Positions 1-6,068 of a stretch of 6,068 bases of DNA are shown here, one piece after another. The DNA comes from Chitinophagaceae bacterium (lineage in GTDB: Bacteria > Bacteroidota > Bacteroidia > Chitinophagales > Chitinophagaceae), in contig CANKGM010000131.1 of the NCBI GenBank assembly GCA_947481355.1, forward strand, positions 1 to 6,068, given 5' to 3'. Position 1 is the stretch's first letter. Each line of letters starts with the position of its first letter. The notes beneath the pieces are model-generated. The model searched no databases. It saw nothing but the letters and a program-made list of their open reading frames with translations, and was not told the DNA's origin. A program made the translations under genes and the position numbers.

Positions 1-841
1 CATGACTAGTGCCTTAGCAAATTCATCGGCAAAATTTAGATTCTACGGAACATCAGCTCATGCTGCAGCCTCACCGGAACTAGGAAGATCTTCACTTGAT
101 GCAGTAGAATCAATGGATTATATGGTAAACATGATGAGAGAACATGTTCCCCAAGAAACAAGAATCCACTATGTAATTACTCAAGGTGGTAAGGCGCCTA
201 ATGTAGTGCCTGATTTTGCAGAAGTATATTATTACGTTCGCCATCCAAATAAAGATCAGGTTAAACAAATATTTGAACGTGTGGTGAATACCGCTAGAGC
301 AGCTGCTCTGGGAACCGATACAAAGATGGAATATGAAATCATTGGAGGAACACATGACTTACTTTTAAATAAAACATTAGGTGAAGTGATGCAGAAAAAT
401 CTTGAACAAATAGGTGGTGTAACCTATTCTGAAGAAGAAAAAATATTCGCCAAAAAAATTCAAGCATCATTCAACTACTCACATCCAAGCATTGAAACAT
501 CAGATAGCATAATACCTTTGAGAACAGAAATAGATGCTGGAGGTGGGTCAACTGATGTTGGTGATGTAAGCTATATTGTCCCAACAGTTGGTCTTCGTGC
601 AGCAACATGGGTGCCAGGAACGACACTACACAGTTGGCAAGCAGTCGCATCAGGAGGAACAGAAATTGGGATAAAGGGTATGATGGTTGCAGCAAAAACA
701 ATGGCAACAACAGCAATTGAATTGTTTCTTTCCCAAACATTAATTGAAAATGCAAAAGCAGAGTTTATTCAAAAAAAGGGGACCTATCGCTACGAATCAC
801 TTCTCGGAACAAGAAAGCCAGCACTAAATTATAGAGATTAA
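1..841 (+). CDS. M20-family amidohydrolase, AbgB-like (5' truncated by window edge)
   Basis: This is the C-terminal 279 residues of a zinc-type M20 peptidase/amidohydrolase, most like the AbgB (p-aminobenzoyl-glutamate hydrolase subunit B) branch, which cleaves amide bonds of N-acyl amino acids or peptides. The frame is open to the left edge, so the ATG at base 2 is an internal Met. AbgB proteins are about 480 residues, so roughly 200 N-terminal residues, with most metal ligands, lie outside. Numbering from that Met, residues ~10-115 are the inserted dimerisation (lid) domain. It contains GTSAHAAASPELGRSSLDAVE, whose His20 is the lid histidine of the family, and GGKAPNVVPDFAEVYYYVR. Residues ~120-279 return to the catalytic domain, with GSTDVGDVSYIVPT (182-195) and TTLHSW (207-212), whose His210 is the likely final metal ligand. 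No damage is seen. The family is clear but the substrate is not: peptide, aminobenzoyl-glutamate and aminoacylase roles are all possible. A terminator follows directly. Confidence 0.9.
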   Translation, partial: MTSALANSSAKFRFYGTSAHAAASPELGRSSLDAVESMDYMVNMMREHVPQETRIHYVITQGGKAPNVVPDFAEVYYYVRHPNKDQVKQIFERVVNTARAAALGTDTKMEYEIIGGTHDLLLNKTLGEVMQKNLEQIGGVTYSEEEKIFAKKIQASFNYSHPSIETSDSIIPLRTEIDAGGGSTDVGDVSYIVPTVGLRAATWVPGTTLHSWQAVASGGTEIGIKGMMVAAKTMATTAIELFLSQTLIENAKAEFIQKKGTYRYESLLGTRKPALNYRD

Positions 842-864
842 ATAAAAGAAGGTGTTACGTAAAC

Positions 865-911
865 ATTCAATACAATTATAACTAGTATAGTTCTATTGAA
901 TACTATTTTTT
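865..911 (+). terminator. Rho-independent-type terminator after the M20 hydrolase gene
   Basis: Bases 865-880 pair with 886-901. The outer eight pairs are perfect (ATTCAATA with TATTGAAT). One C/C mismatch (873/893) and a possible G-U pair (876/890) follow, then four more A/T pairs up to a five-base loop at 881-885. Four bases after the stem comes a run of six T (906-911). The hairpin starts 24 bases after the hydrolase stop codon, the usual place for an intrinsic terminator on this strand. It separates the hydrolase from the downstream acyl-CoA ligase. The stem is very AT-rich, so its efficiency is uncertain. In the opposite direction there is no comparable T-run, so it looks one-directional. 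Confidence 0.72.
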
Positions 912-1013
912 ACTTTCCAATTAAACTTAAATTAATATTAACTTCATAACACATATCATTTCAACAAAAGTTGATCTCGCATATGAATACATACCAATTC
1001 TAAATTGCATCAC

Positions 1014-2813
1014 ATGACGAACCCAACAAGATTATTTGATTGCATCGAATGGCAGCTAGAAAAATTTTCTAAAGAAGATATGTTTGCCGCAAAAGAAAAT
1101 GGGACTTGGAGAAAATATAGTACACAAGAAATAAAACAAAATATAGATAGCTTAAGTATTGGGTTACTAGCAGCTGGCATTGGCTACCACGATGGTTCTA
1201 TTGAAGGAAGAGACAAAGTTGCCATTCTCAGTAACAACAGGCCAGAATGGATGATTCTTGACATGGCAGTTCAACAAATTGGAGCCGTGCTAACTCCTAT
1301 ATACCCTACTATCAATGTTAATGAATTAGAATTTATTTTAAATGATGCGTCAGTAAAAATGGTATTTGTTAGTGATCAAGAATTGTATGAAAAAGTAGAG
1401 TCTATTCGCACAAAAACACCATCGGTTCAAGGAGTATATACTTTTAATAATATCAATAACTCACTTTATTGGAAAGAACTTCTACTTCCCATAACAGAAA
1501 AAGATAAGCTAAATCTTCAAAAATTAAAGGACAGCATTAATTACAACGAGCTATGCACAATCCTATATACATCTGGAACTACTGGATTTCCAAAAGGAGT
1601 TATGTTAAGTCATCATAACATCCTTGATAATATTAATAATGTAAATGACATTCTAGTACCAATATGCAACTACAAAGACAAAGCGTTAAGCTTTCTCCCA
1701 CTAAACCATATTTTTGAGCGTGTAGTTACTTACATCTACATGTTCAATGGAGTGTCAGTTTATTATGCAGAAAACCTTGATACGGTTGGTGAAAATTTAA
1801 AAGAAGTAAAACCTACATTGTTTTCAACCGTGCCAAGATTACTTGAAAAGGTCTATGAAAAAATCATGGTGAAAGGAAGAGAACAAAAAGGCATTAAAAA
1901 GGCACTCTTCTTTTGGGCTTTGTCGCTTGGCAATAAATTCGAAGTAGATAAAAATCAAGGCCTATGGTATACTATTCAATTAGCTATTGCCAATAAAATA
2001 GTTTTCAGCAAATGGCGAGAAGCATTAGGAGGAAATGTAAAAGCGATAGTAACGGGTGCCGCAGCATGCCAAGTTCGGCTACTGAGAATTTTCACTGCTG
2101 CGAAAATTGTTATCATGGAAGGATACGGATTAACCGAAACCTCCCCAGTGATAAGCGTAAATCACTATGATGCACGAAATCGAAGATTTGGAACCGTCGG
2201 AACAGTTATCAAAAATGTTGAAGTGAAATTAGCTGAAGATGGTGAAATATGCTGCAAAGGGTCTAATGTCATGATGGGTTATTATAAAAGACCCGACCTT
2301 ACGGCTGAATGCATAGATAGTGAAGGATGGTTTCATACAGGAGATATTGGAGTATGGTTCGAAGAACGTTTTTTAAAAATAACGGATAGAAAAAAAGAGA
2401 TTTTTAAAACAAGTGGAGGCAAGTATGTTGCGCCACAACCGATTGAAAATAAAATGAAAGAGTCCCCTTTCATTGAACAAATGATGGTCGTTGGAGCTGA
2501 ACGTAAATTCACAGCTGCTGTTATCGTTCCAAATTTCACCGTGCTGAAAAGTTGGTGCAATGAGAATGGTATATCGACTAACTCAAACCAAGAATTAATC
2601 AAACACCCTAATGTTATTGCGCAATACCAATCCATTGTCGAAAAATATAACACCCTTTTTAACCCAGTAGAACAGGTTAAAAAATTTGAACTTATTGATC
2701 ACGAATGGACTATCAATGGAGGAGAACTGACACCAACATTAAAACTGAAACGCAAAGTGATTATGGAAAAACAAGCTGAAGCTATTGAACGTATATATGC
2801 AACTGATCTTTAA
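1014..2813 (+). CDS. Long-chain acyl-CoA synthetase (AMP-forming, FAA1/FadD-type)
   Basis: This is a complete 599-residue adenylate-forming ligase that activates fatty acids to acyl-CoA with ATP and CoA, passing through an acyl-AMP. Motifs, numbered from the ATG at 1014, are: phosphate-binding loop YTSGTTGFPKG (185-195), GYGLTET (370-376), WFHTGD (439-444), linker TDRKKEIFKTSGGKYVAP (457-474) and the C-terminal LTPTLKLKRK (572-581), which carries the lysine cluster of the small domain. The length suits the family, and there is no signal peptide or membrane segment. The frame also allows a TTG start at 1005. I prefer 1014 because it is ATG and gives MTNPTRLFD, the usual beginning of Bacteroidota homologues. 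An in-frame stop at 984-986 rules out anything longer. No Shine-Dalgarno sequence precedes it. The region SGGAA of many relatives reads TGAAAC (347-352), a mild difference. The exact chain-length preference cannot be read from sequence, and lipid synthesis or beta-oxidation are both possible. Its stop overlaps that of the converging TPR gene. Confidence 0.95.
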   Translation: MTNPTRLFDCIEWQLEKFSKEDMFAAKENGTWRKYSTQEIKQNIDSLSIGLLAAGIGYHDGSIEGRDKVAILSNNRPEWMILDMAVQQIGAVLTPIYPTINVNELEFILNDASVKMVFVSDQELYEKVESIRTKTPSVQGVYTFNNINNSLYWKELLLPITEKDKLNLQKLKDSINYNELCTILYTSGTTGFPKGVMLSHHNILDNINNVNDILVPICNYKDKALSFLPLNHIFERVVTYIYMFNGVSVYYAENLDTVGENLKEVKPTLFSTVPRLLEKVYEKIMVKGREQKGIKKALFFWALSLGNKFEVDKNQGLWYTIQLAIANKIVFSKWREALGGNVKAIVTGAAACQVRLLRIFTAAKIVIMEGYGLTETSPVISVNHYDARNRRFGTVGTVIKNVEVKLAEDGEICCKGSNVMMGYYKRPDLTAECIDSEGWFHTGDIGVWFEERFLKITDRKKEIFKTSGGKYVAPQPIENKMKESPFIEQMMVVGAERKFTAAVIVPNFTVLKSWCNENGISTNSNQELIKHPNVIAQYQSIVEKYNTLFNPVEQVKKFELIDHEWTINGGELTPTLKLKRKVIMEKQAEAIERIYATDL

Positions 2814-3814
2814 AAATAGTATTGCCCTTCAGGCATTCTAAATAATTTATTGCGCTGGTATTCTTGAAATCTTTTGAATCCAACTTCATGTGTTTTTATC
2901 CAGTTTTGATAAGCATTAATATCTGAAGAAGGGCCAAACAACCAAGCATTGTACGCTTCAAACATTCCCTCTCTCAGTAAATTTTGCATATGGGAGAATA
3001 GCTCAAAAGGAAAGGGATTTTCAGGCATATTAAACCAATCAAGCAGAAATCTTGTACGTATTACCAACAAAGTCTCCGGGGTTATGCCATGAACAGCAAG
3101 TGACGATTGTCTCATTAGAATTTCTAAAAAGCGTGATTCAAACTCCGTAGTTTTTTTAATAAAATATTGTTTGGCATCACTTGCAATAAAAACTCGTTTA
3201 TACGATTCAATCAACAACATTTTAATTTCAGATGTACGGGTAGAGTAGCTTTCAAGATTTACAAAAATTTCGCCATACACGATACTTCGAGCCTTATCTG
3301 CAGCTGCAAAGTAAAACTTAGCAGCATGATAATAATTTTCAGAATAAGAAGGATCTGATATAATTCCTCTTTCCCACAATTTTACTGCTTCTTCCGGCCT
3401 TGATAATTTCCACATCATTTCACCATACTCACTGCACAATGGCCCACTCGTTGGAAATTTCACCAACCCTTTCTTATACATTTTTTCGGCCTGTTTCCAC
3501 TTTTCAAGAATTTTATAAATATTTCCTGCAATTTGAAATACTTGAACATCAGCATCGTCTCGATCTAGCAATGGCGATATTCTATCCTCTGCACGTTTAA
3601 AATCTCCAGCTAAATAATATGTATAAGCGATATCTTTTAAGATAGTTAGATTTTGTGGCGAAAGCTCTAAAGCTCTTCCAAGCACCATAAATGTATTCGT
3701 AAAATCTTCTTGCCGCTGAAATGTAATTGCAGTCTCTCGCAACTGTTCAACAGTTTGTTGTGCAGTTGAAGAGAAATAACAACATAATAAAATGGGCAAT
3801 AAAAGTTTAAGCAT
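2810..3814 (-). CDS. Secreted tetratricopeptide-repeat (TPR) protein
   Basis: This 334-residue protein begins with a signal peptide: Lys3, a hydrophobic stretch LLLPILLCCYF and a likely signal peptidase I site after STA (residue 18), just before QQ. The cysteines at 11-12 lack a proper lipobox, so I do not call it a lipoprotein. About five TPR-like helix pairs follow between residues ~26 and ~195, for example QEDFTNTFMVLGRALELSPQ, GDFKRAEDRISPLL, EKWKQAEKMYKKGLVKFP and RPEEAVKLWERGIISDPSY. TPRs bind protein partners, so a periplasmic or envelope scaffold role is an inference and no enzyme motif is seen. Residues ~200-334 do not follow the repeat, are rich in Phe, Trp and Tyr, and I do not recognise them. 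The ATG lies 14 bases after the DUF1015 stop on the same strand, which suggests co-transcription. The choice of start is supported by the intact signal peptide. The last codons overlap the end of the acyl-CoA ligase gene. Confidence 0.85.
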   Translation of the reverse strand: MLKLLLPILLCCYFSSTAQQTVEQLRETAITFQRQEDFTNTFMVLGRALELSPQNLTILKDIAYTYYLAGDFKRAEDRISPLLDRDDADVQVFQIAGNIYKILEKWKQAEKMYKKGLVKFPTSGPLCSEYGEMMWKLSRPEEAVKLWERGIISDPSYSENYYHAAKFYFAAADKARSIVYGEIFVNLESYSTRTSEIKMLLIESYKRVFIASDAKQYFIKKTTEFESRFLEILMRQSSLAVHGITPETLLVIRTRFLLDWFNMPENPFPFELFSHMQNLLREGMFEAYNAWLFGPSSDINAYQNWIKTHEVGFKRFQEYQRNKLFRMPEGQYYF

Positions 3815-3828
3815 GTATCTATTCTAAC

Positions 3829-5055
3829 TTAATTATAAATCAAATGTGTAAGTAGTCCGTCCCTTAATTTAGGCTCAAACCAAGTACTCTTTGGAGGCAT
3901 TACATTTCCGCTATCTGAAATATCAAAGAGTTGTTCAATGCTAACAGGATGAAAAGAAAAAGCTACTTTCATCTCCCCACTGTCAACTCGCTTAACAAGC
4001 TCCTGCAATCCTCTTATACCTCCTACAAAATCAATTCTTTTATCTGTACGCTGATCTTTGATGTCTAATAATTTTTCCAATATGTTTTTTGAAAAAATAG
4101 TAACATCCAATACACCAATAGGATCATCGGTATACGTACCCTCAATGGCCGTTAAATGATACCATTTATGATCCAAGTACATTCCAAACTCATGGAGTGA
4201 TTCTGGCTGAATAGCCCCATCAGCATTGGAGACTTGAAAATCATCTTGCAATGCACTAATAAAATCGGCAACTTCAATTCCATTTATATCCTTAACAACC
4301 CTATTATACGGCATTATTTTCAATTGATCCGAAGGGAATAATGTAGTCAAAAATCCGTCAGATTTTTTATCGGATTGTGCACCAGCTGCGTGACGAACTT
4401 TTGCTGCACTTGCTGCTCTATGATGCCCATCTGCGATATAAGTACAAGGAACCTCCTTGTCAAATATGTTCACTATACTCGAAACTGTTTCCGTTTCATT
4501 TATCACCCATACCCTATGAGCAATATGGTCTTCAGCAACAAAATCATAAACAGGTTTGTAGTCTTTTTTCCATGCTGTTATGATAAGATCGAGATTAGAT
4601 ACATTTTTATAGGCAAGAAAAACATTTCCAGTCTGTGCACCTGTTATGCGAATATGATTAATTCGATCTTGCTCTTTTTCAGGTCGAGTAAACTCATGCT
4701 TCTTAATCACATTATTTTCATAATCATCTATTGAAGAACAGCAAACCAACCCAGTCTGACTTCTTCCATCCATCACTAATTCATATATATAAAAACAAGG
4801 TACCTCTTCTTGAAACAATATACCTTTCTCAATAAAGGAATGTAATGTTGACTTCGCTTTTTCATATACAGAAACATCATACATGTTTAAATCAGAAGGG
4901 AGGTCAATTTCAGATTTAGTGACATGCAAGAAGGAATTTTCTTTAGCCGCAACCCTTGCCTCCTCACTTGATAAAACATCATAGGGAGGAGAAGCAACTT
5001 CTTTAGCTAATTCTACTTTTGGCCTTACTGCTTTAAATGGATAAACTATTGCCAT
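3829..5055 (-). CDS. DUF1015 (COG4198) family protein
   Basis: This is a complete 408-residue member of the DUF1015 family, a cytosolic protein family without a settled biochemical role. Family hallmarks seen are: the N-terminal YPFKAVRPK and SPPYDVLSSEEA (22-33), KKHEFTRPEKEQDRINH (118-134), the central YIADGHHRAASAA (206-218) and the C-terminal MPPKSTWFEPKLRDGLLTHLI (386-406). Length and motif order fit a full-length protein with no frameshift. There is no signal peptide or membrane helix. The ATG lies 13 bases after the serC stop and the TPR gene follows after 14 bases, so the three are likely one operon. In Bacteroidota such genes commonly sit with serC and serA, which suggests a function linked to serine metabolism. 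The DGHHR motif recalls the GxxR-type nucleotide-site motif of ParB/sulfiredoxin-fold proteins, some of which are free-serine kinases. That link is my inference. Family assignment is firm and function is open. Confidence 0.92.
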   Translation of the reverse strand: MAIVYPFKAVRPKVELAKEVASPPYDVLSSEEARVAAKENSFLHVTKSEIDLPSDLNMYDVSVYEKAKSTLHSFIEKGILFQEEVPCFYIYELVMDGRSQTGLVCCSSIDDYENNVIKKHEFTRPEKEQDRINHIRITGAQTGNVFLAYKNVSNLDLIITAWKKDYKPVYDFVAEDHIAHRVWVINETETVSSIVNIFDKEVPCTYIADGHHRAASAAKVRHAAGAQSDKKSDGFLTTLFPSDQLKIMPYNRVVKDINGIEVADFISALQDDFQVSNADGAIQPESLHEFGMYLDHKWYHLTAIEGTYTDDPIGVLDVTIFSKNILEKLLDIKDQRTDKRIDFVGGIRGLQELVKRVDSGEMKVAFSFHPVSIEQLFDISDSGNVMPPKSTWFEPKLRDGLLTHLIYN

Positions 5056-5068
5056 AATTGATTGCTAT

Positions 5069-6068
5069 TTACGATGAATGGGTATTTATAAATTCACTAA
5101 TAAGTTCGGTCAATGCTTCAACACTACTTATTGGCATTGCATTATACATAGATACCCTAAACCCTCCTACATTCCGGTGCCCCTCAATACCAATCATTCC
5201 CTCACGCCTACATAGTGAAAGAAAATCCTTCTCTAACGTTGAATCAGTCATGGTAAAAACTGCATTCATAAAACTCCTATCTTCTTTCTTAACAGGTAAA
5301 TGGAAAAGAGACGATTTTTCGAGTGTAGAATATAAAAGTGAAGCCTTTTGATTATTTAGTTTTTCAATGGCAGGGATACCGCCTATTTTTTTTAACCAAC
5401 GTAAAGTAAGTAAGCAAACATAGATGGCAAATACAGGAGGCGTATTTAACATGGACCCATTTGCTACATGAACACGATAGTCCATCATAGAAGGAAGATT
5501 TGGATTTGCCTTTAACAAGAAATTCTTATCCACTACAACCAAATTGACACCCGCAGCACCAATATTTTTTTGAGCCCCTGCATAAATAAAATCAAACTGA
5601 TTAAAATCCATTTCCCTACTTAATATATCACTACTCATATCAGCAATCAATGGCACACCAGACTTTGGAATTGATTGCATCTGTGTTCCTTCAATAGTGT
5701 TATTCGTAGTATAATGAAAATAAGCTGCATCATTAGGTATTTGATACTCTTTCGGTATATATGAATAATTCTTATCACTAGATGATCCTACAATGTGAAC
5801 CTGCCCAAAAAGTTTTGCTTCTTTGATGGCCTTTGTTCCCCAAACGCCACAATCGAGGTAGGCGGCTTTTTTATCTTTATTCAAAAAATTCATGGGCAAT
5901 TGAAAGAATTGAGTTGATGCCCCACCATGAAGAAATAAAACCTCTTTATCTGCATCTAGCTTCATAAGTTCCTTAACCAAAGAAACCGCTTCATCCATCA
6001 CAGCCTCAAAAAGGGGTGTCCGATGGCCAATTTCAAGAATGGAAAGACCGGTATTATTAAAGTCTTCA
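5069..6068 (-). CDS. serC: Phosphoserine aminotransferase (5' truncated by window edge)
   Basis: SerC is a PLP enzyme that converts 3-phosphohydroxypyruvate and glutamate to O-phosphoserine and 2-oxoglutarate (second step of serine synthesis). It often also acts on the 4-phosphohydroxythreonine step of vitamin B6 synthesis. The reading frame stays open past the GTG/ATG codons near 6001 up to the window edge. The extra 22 codons encode EDFNNTGLSILEIGHRTPLF and two more residues, a genuine SerC N-terminal segment, so those internal codons are not the start. 332 residues are visible, and about 25-30 should be missing against the usual ~360. Numbered from the first complete codon at the edge, the motifs are: the phosphate-binding HR at 15-16, GGASTQF (48-54), DMSSDILSR (143-151) with the Asp expected to contact the PLP ring nitrogen, AGAQKN with the Schiff-base Lys167, SMLNTPPVFAIY (205-216) and GHRNVGGFRVSMYNAMP (296-312). 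It is probably first in an operon with the DUF1015 and TPR genes. Its promoter is outside the window. Confidence 0.96.
   Translation of the reverse strand, partial: EDFNNTGLSILEIGHRTPLFEAVMDEAVSLVKELMKLDADKEVLFLHGGASTQFFQLPMNFLNKDKKAAYLDCGVWGTKAIKEAKLFGQVHIVGSSSDKNYSYIPKEYQIPNDAAYFHYTTNNTIEGTQMQSIPKSGVPLIADMSSDILSREMDFNQFDFIYAGAQKNIGAAGVNLVVVDKNFLLKANPNLPSMMDYRVHVANGSMLNTPPVFAIYVCLLTLRWLKKIGGIPAIEKLNNQKASLLYSTLEKSSLFHLPVKKEDRSFMNAVFTMTDSTLEKDFLSLCRREGMIGIEGHRNVGGFRVSMYNAMPISSVEALTELISEFINTHSS

Noticed and set aside
932..941. Perfect 10-base palindrome TTAATATTAA between the M20 and acyl-CoA ligase genes, as a possible operator
   Set aside because: The surroundings are almost pure A/T, where such palindromes arise by chance, and there is no second copy or recognisable regulator site.
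971..1008. Possible Bacteroidota promoter: TTG at 971 with TACCAATT at 992 or TAAATTGC at 1001
   Set aside because: Neither fits TAnnTTTG well, the spacing to TAAATTGC is too long, and either would leave almost no leader before the start codon.
1005..1013. TTG start giving a ligase longer by MHH
   Set aside because: ATG at 1014 is a stronger start codon and gives the normal family N-terminus. Neither has a Shine-Dalgarno sequence.
2810..2830. C-terminal GQYYF of the TPR protein as an outer-membrane barrel signal
   Set aside because: The glycine spacing does not fit the usual beta-signal, and the protein is helical TPR rather than a beta-barrel.
2823..2835. Small hairpin (TGCC with GGCA) just past the acyl-CoA ligase stop, as a terminator
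   Set aside because: The stem is only four pairs with no T-run, and it lies inside the TPR coding sequence.
3779..3784. Cysteines 11-12 of the TPR protein as a lipoprotein lipobox
   Set aside because: The residues before them are ILL, without the small residue expected at -1, and STA-QQ downstream fits signal peptidase I better.
5058..5351. Open frame on the plus strand opposite serC, and similar antisense frames opposite the other genes
   Set aside because: They lie wholly opposite well-recognised genes and their translations resemble no protein family, so they are shadows of the real coding strands.
5564..5572. Run of A bases over the SerC catalytic lysine codon (CAA AAA AAT) as a programmed frameshift site
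   Set aside because: SerC continues intact in the zero frame with full family similarity, and AT-rich genes contain many such runs.

Overview
The window looks like an ordinary chromosomal stretch of an AT-rich bacterium of the phylum Bacteroidota, possibly of the Chitinophagales/Sphingobacteriales type. This rests on four things: the protein styles (a FAA1-like long-chain acyl-CoA ligase opening with TRLFDCIEWQLEKF, and a SerC of the GGASTQF / NTPPVFAIY type), the serC–DUF1015 neighbourhood familiar from Bacteroidota, the absence of Shine-Dalgarno sequences before every start that can be seen, and low GC by eye. The genus cannot be named from the sequence alone. Five protein genes fill nearly everything, two of them cut by the window edges. 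I see no RNA gene, mobile element, CRISPR array or long repeat.

Plus strand, left half. Bases 1-841 hold the C-terminal part of an M20-family (AbgB-like) metallo-amidohydrolase. A long AT-rich hairpin with a T-run (865-911) follows and should end its transcript. After a 172-base gap comes a complete AMP-forming long-chain acyl-CoA synthetase (1014-2813), which activates fatty acids for lipid synthesis or breakdown.

Minus strand, right half. Three genes lie head to tail with gaps of 13 and 14 bases and are probably one transcription unit, read from the right edge leftwards. They are serC (phosphoserine aminotransferase, 5' end outside the window), a DUF1015 protein and a secreted TPR-repeat protein. 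SerC makes phosphoserine, and in organisms with the DXP-dependent route also phosphohydroxythreonine for vitamin B6. DUF1015 has no settled function, but its position beside serC suggests a role tied to serine metabolism. The TPR protein may simply be co-transcribed.

The two halves converge at 2810-2813, where the stop codons of the acyl-CoA ligase and the TPR gene overlap in a shared TTAA, leaving no intergenic terminator.

I found no clearly new system. The most worthwhile lead is the DUF1015 protein: its ADGHHR motif and its linkage to serC permit, but do not prove, a relationship to ParB/sulfiredoxin-fold free-serine kinases.
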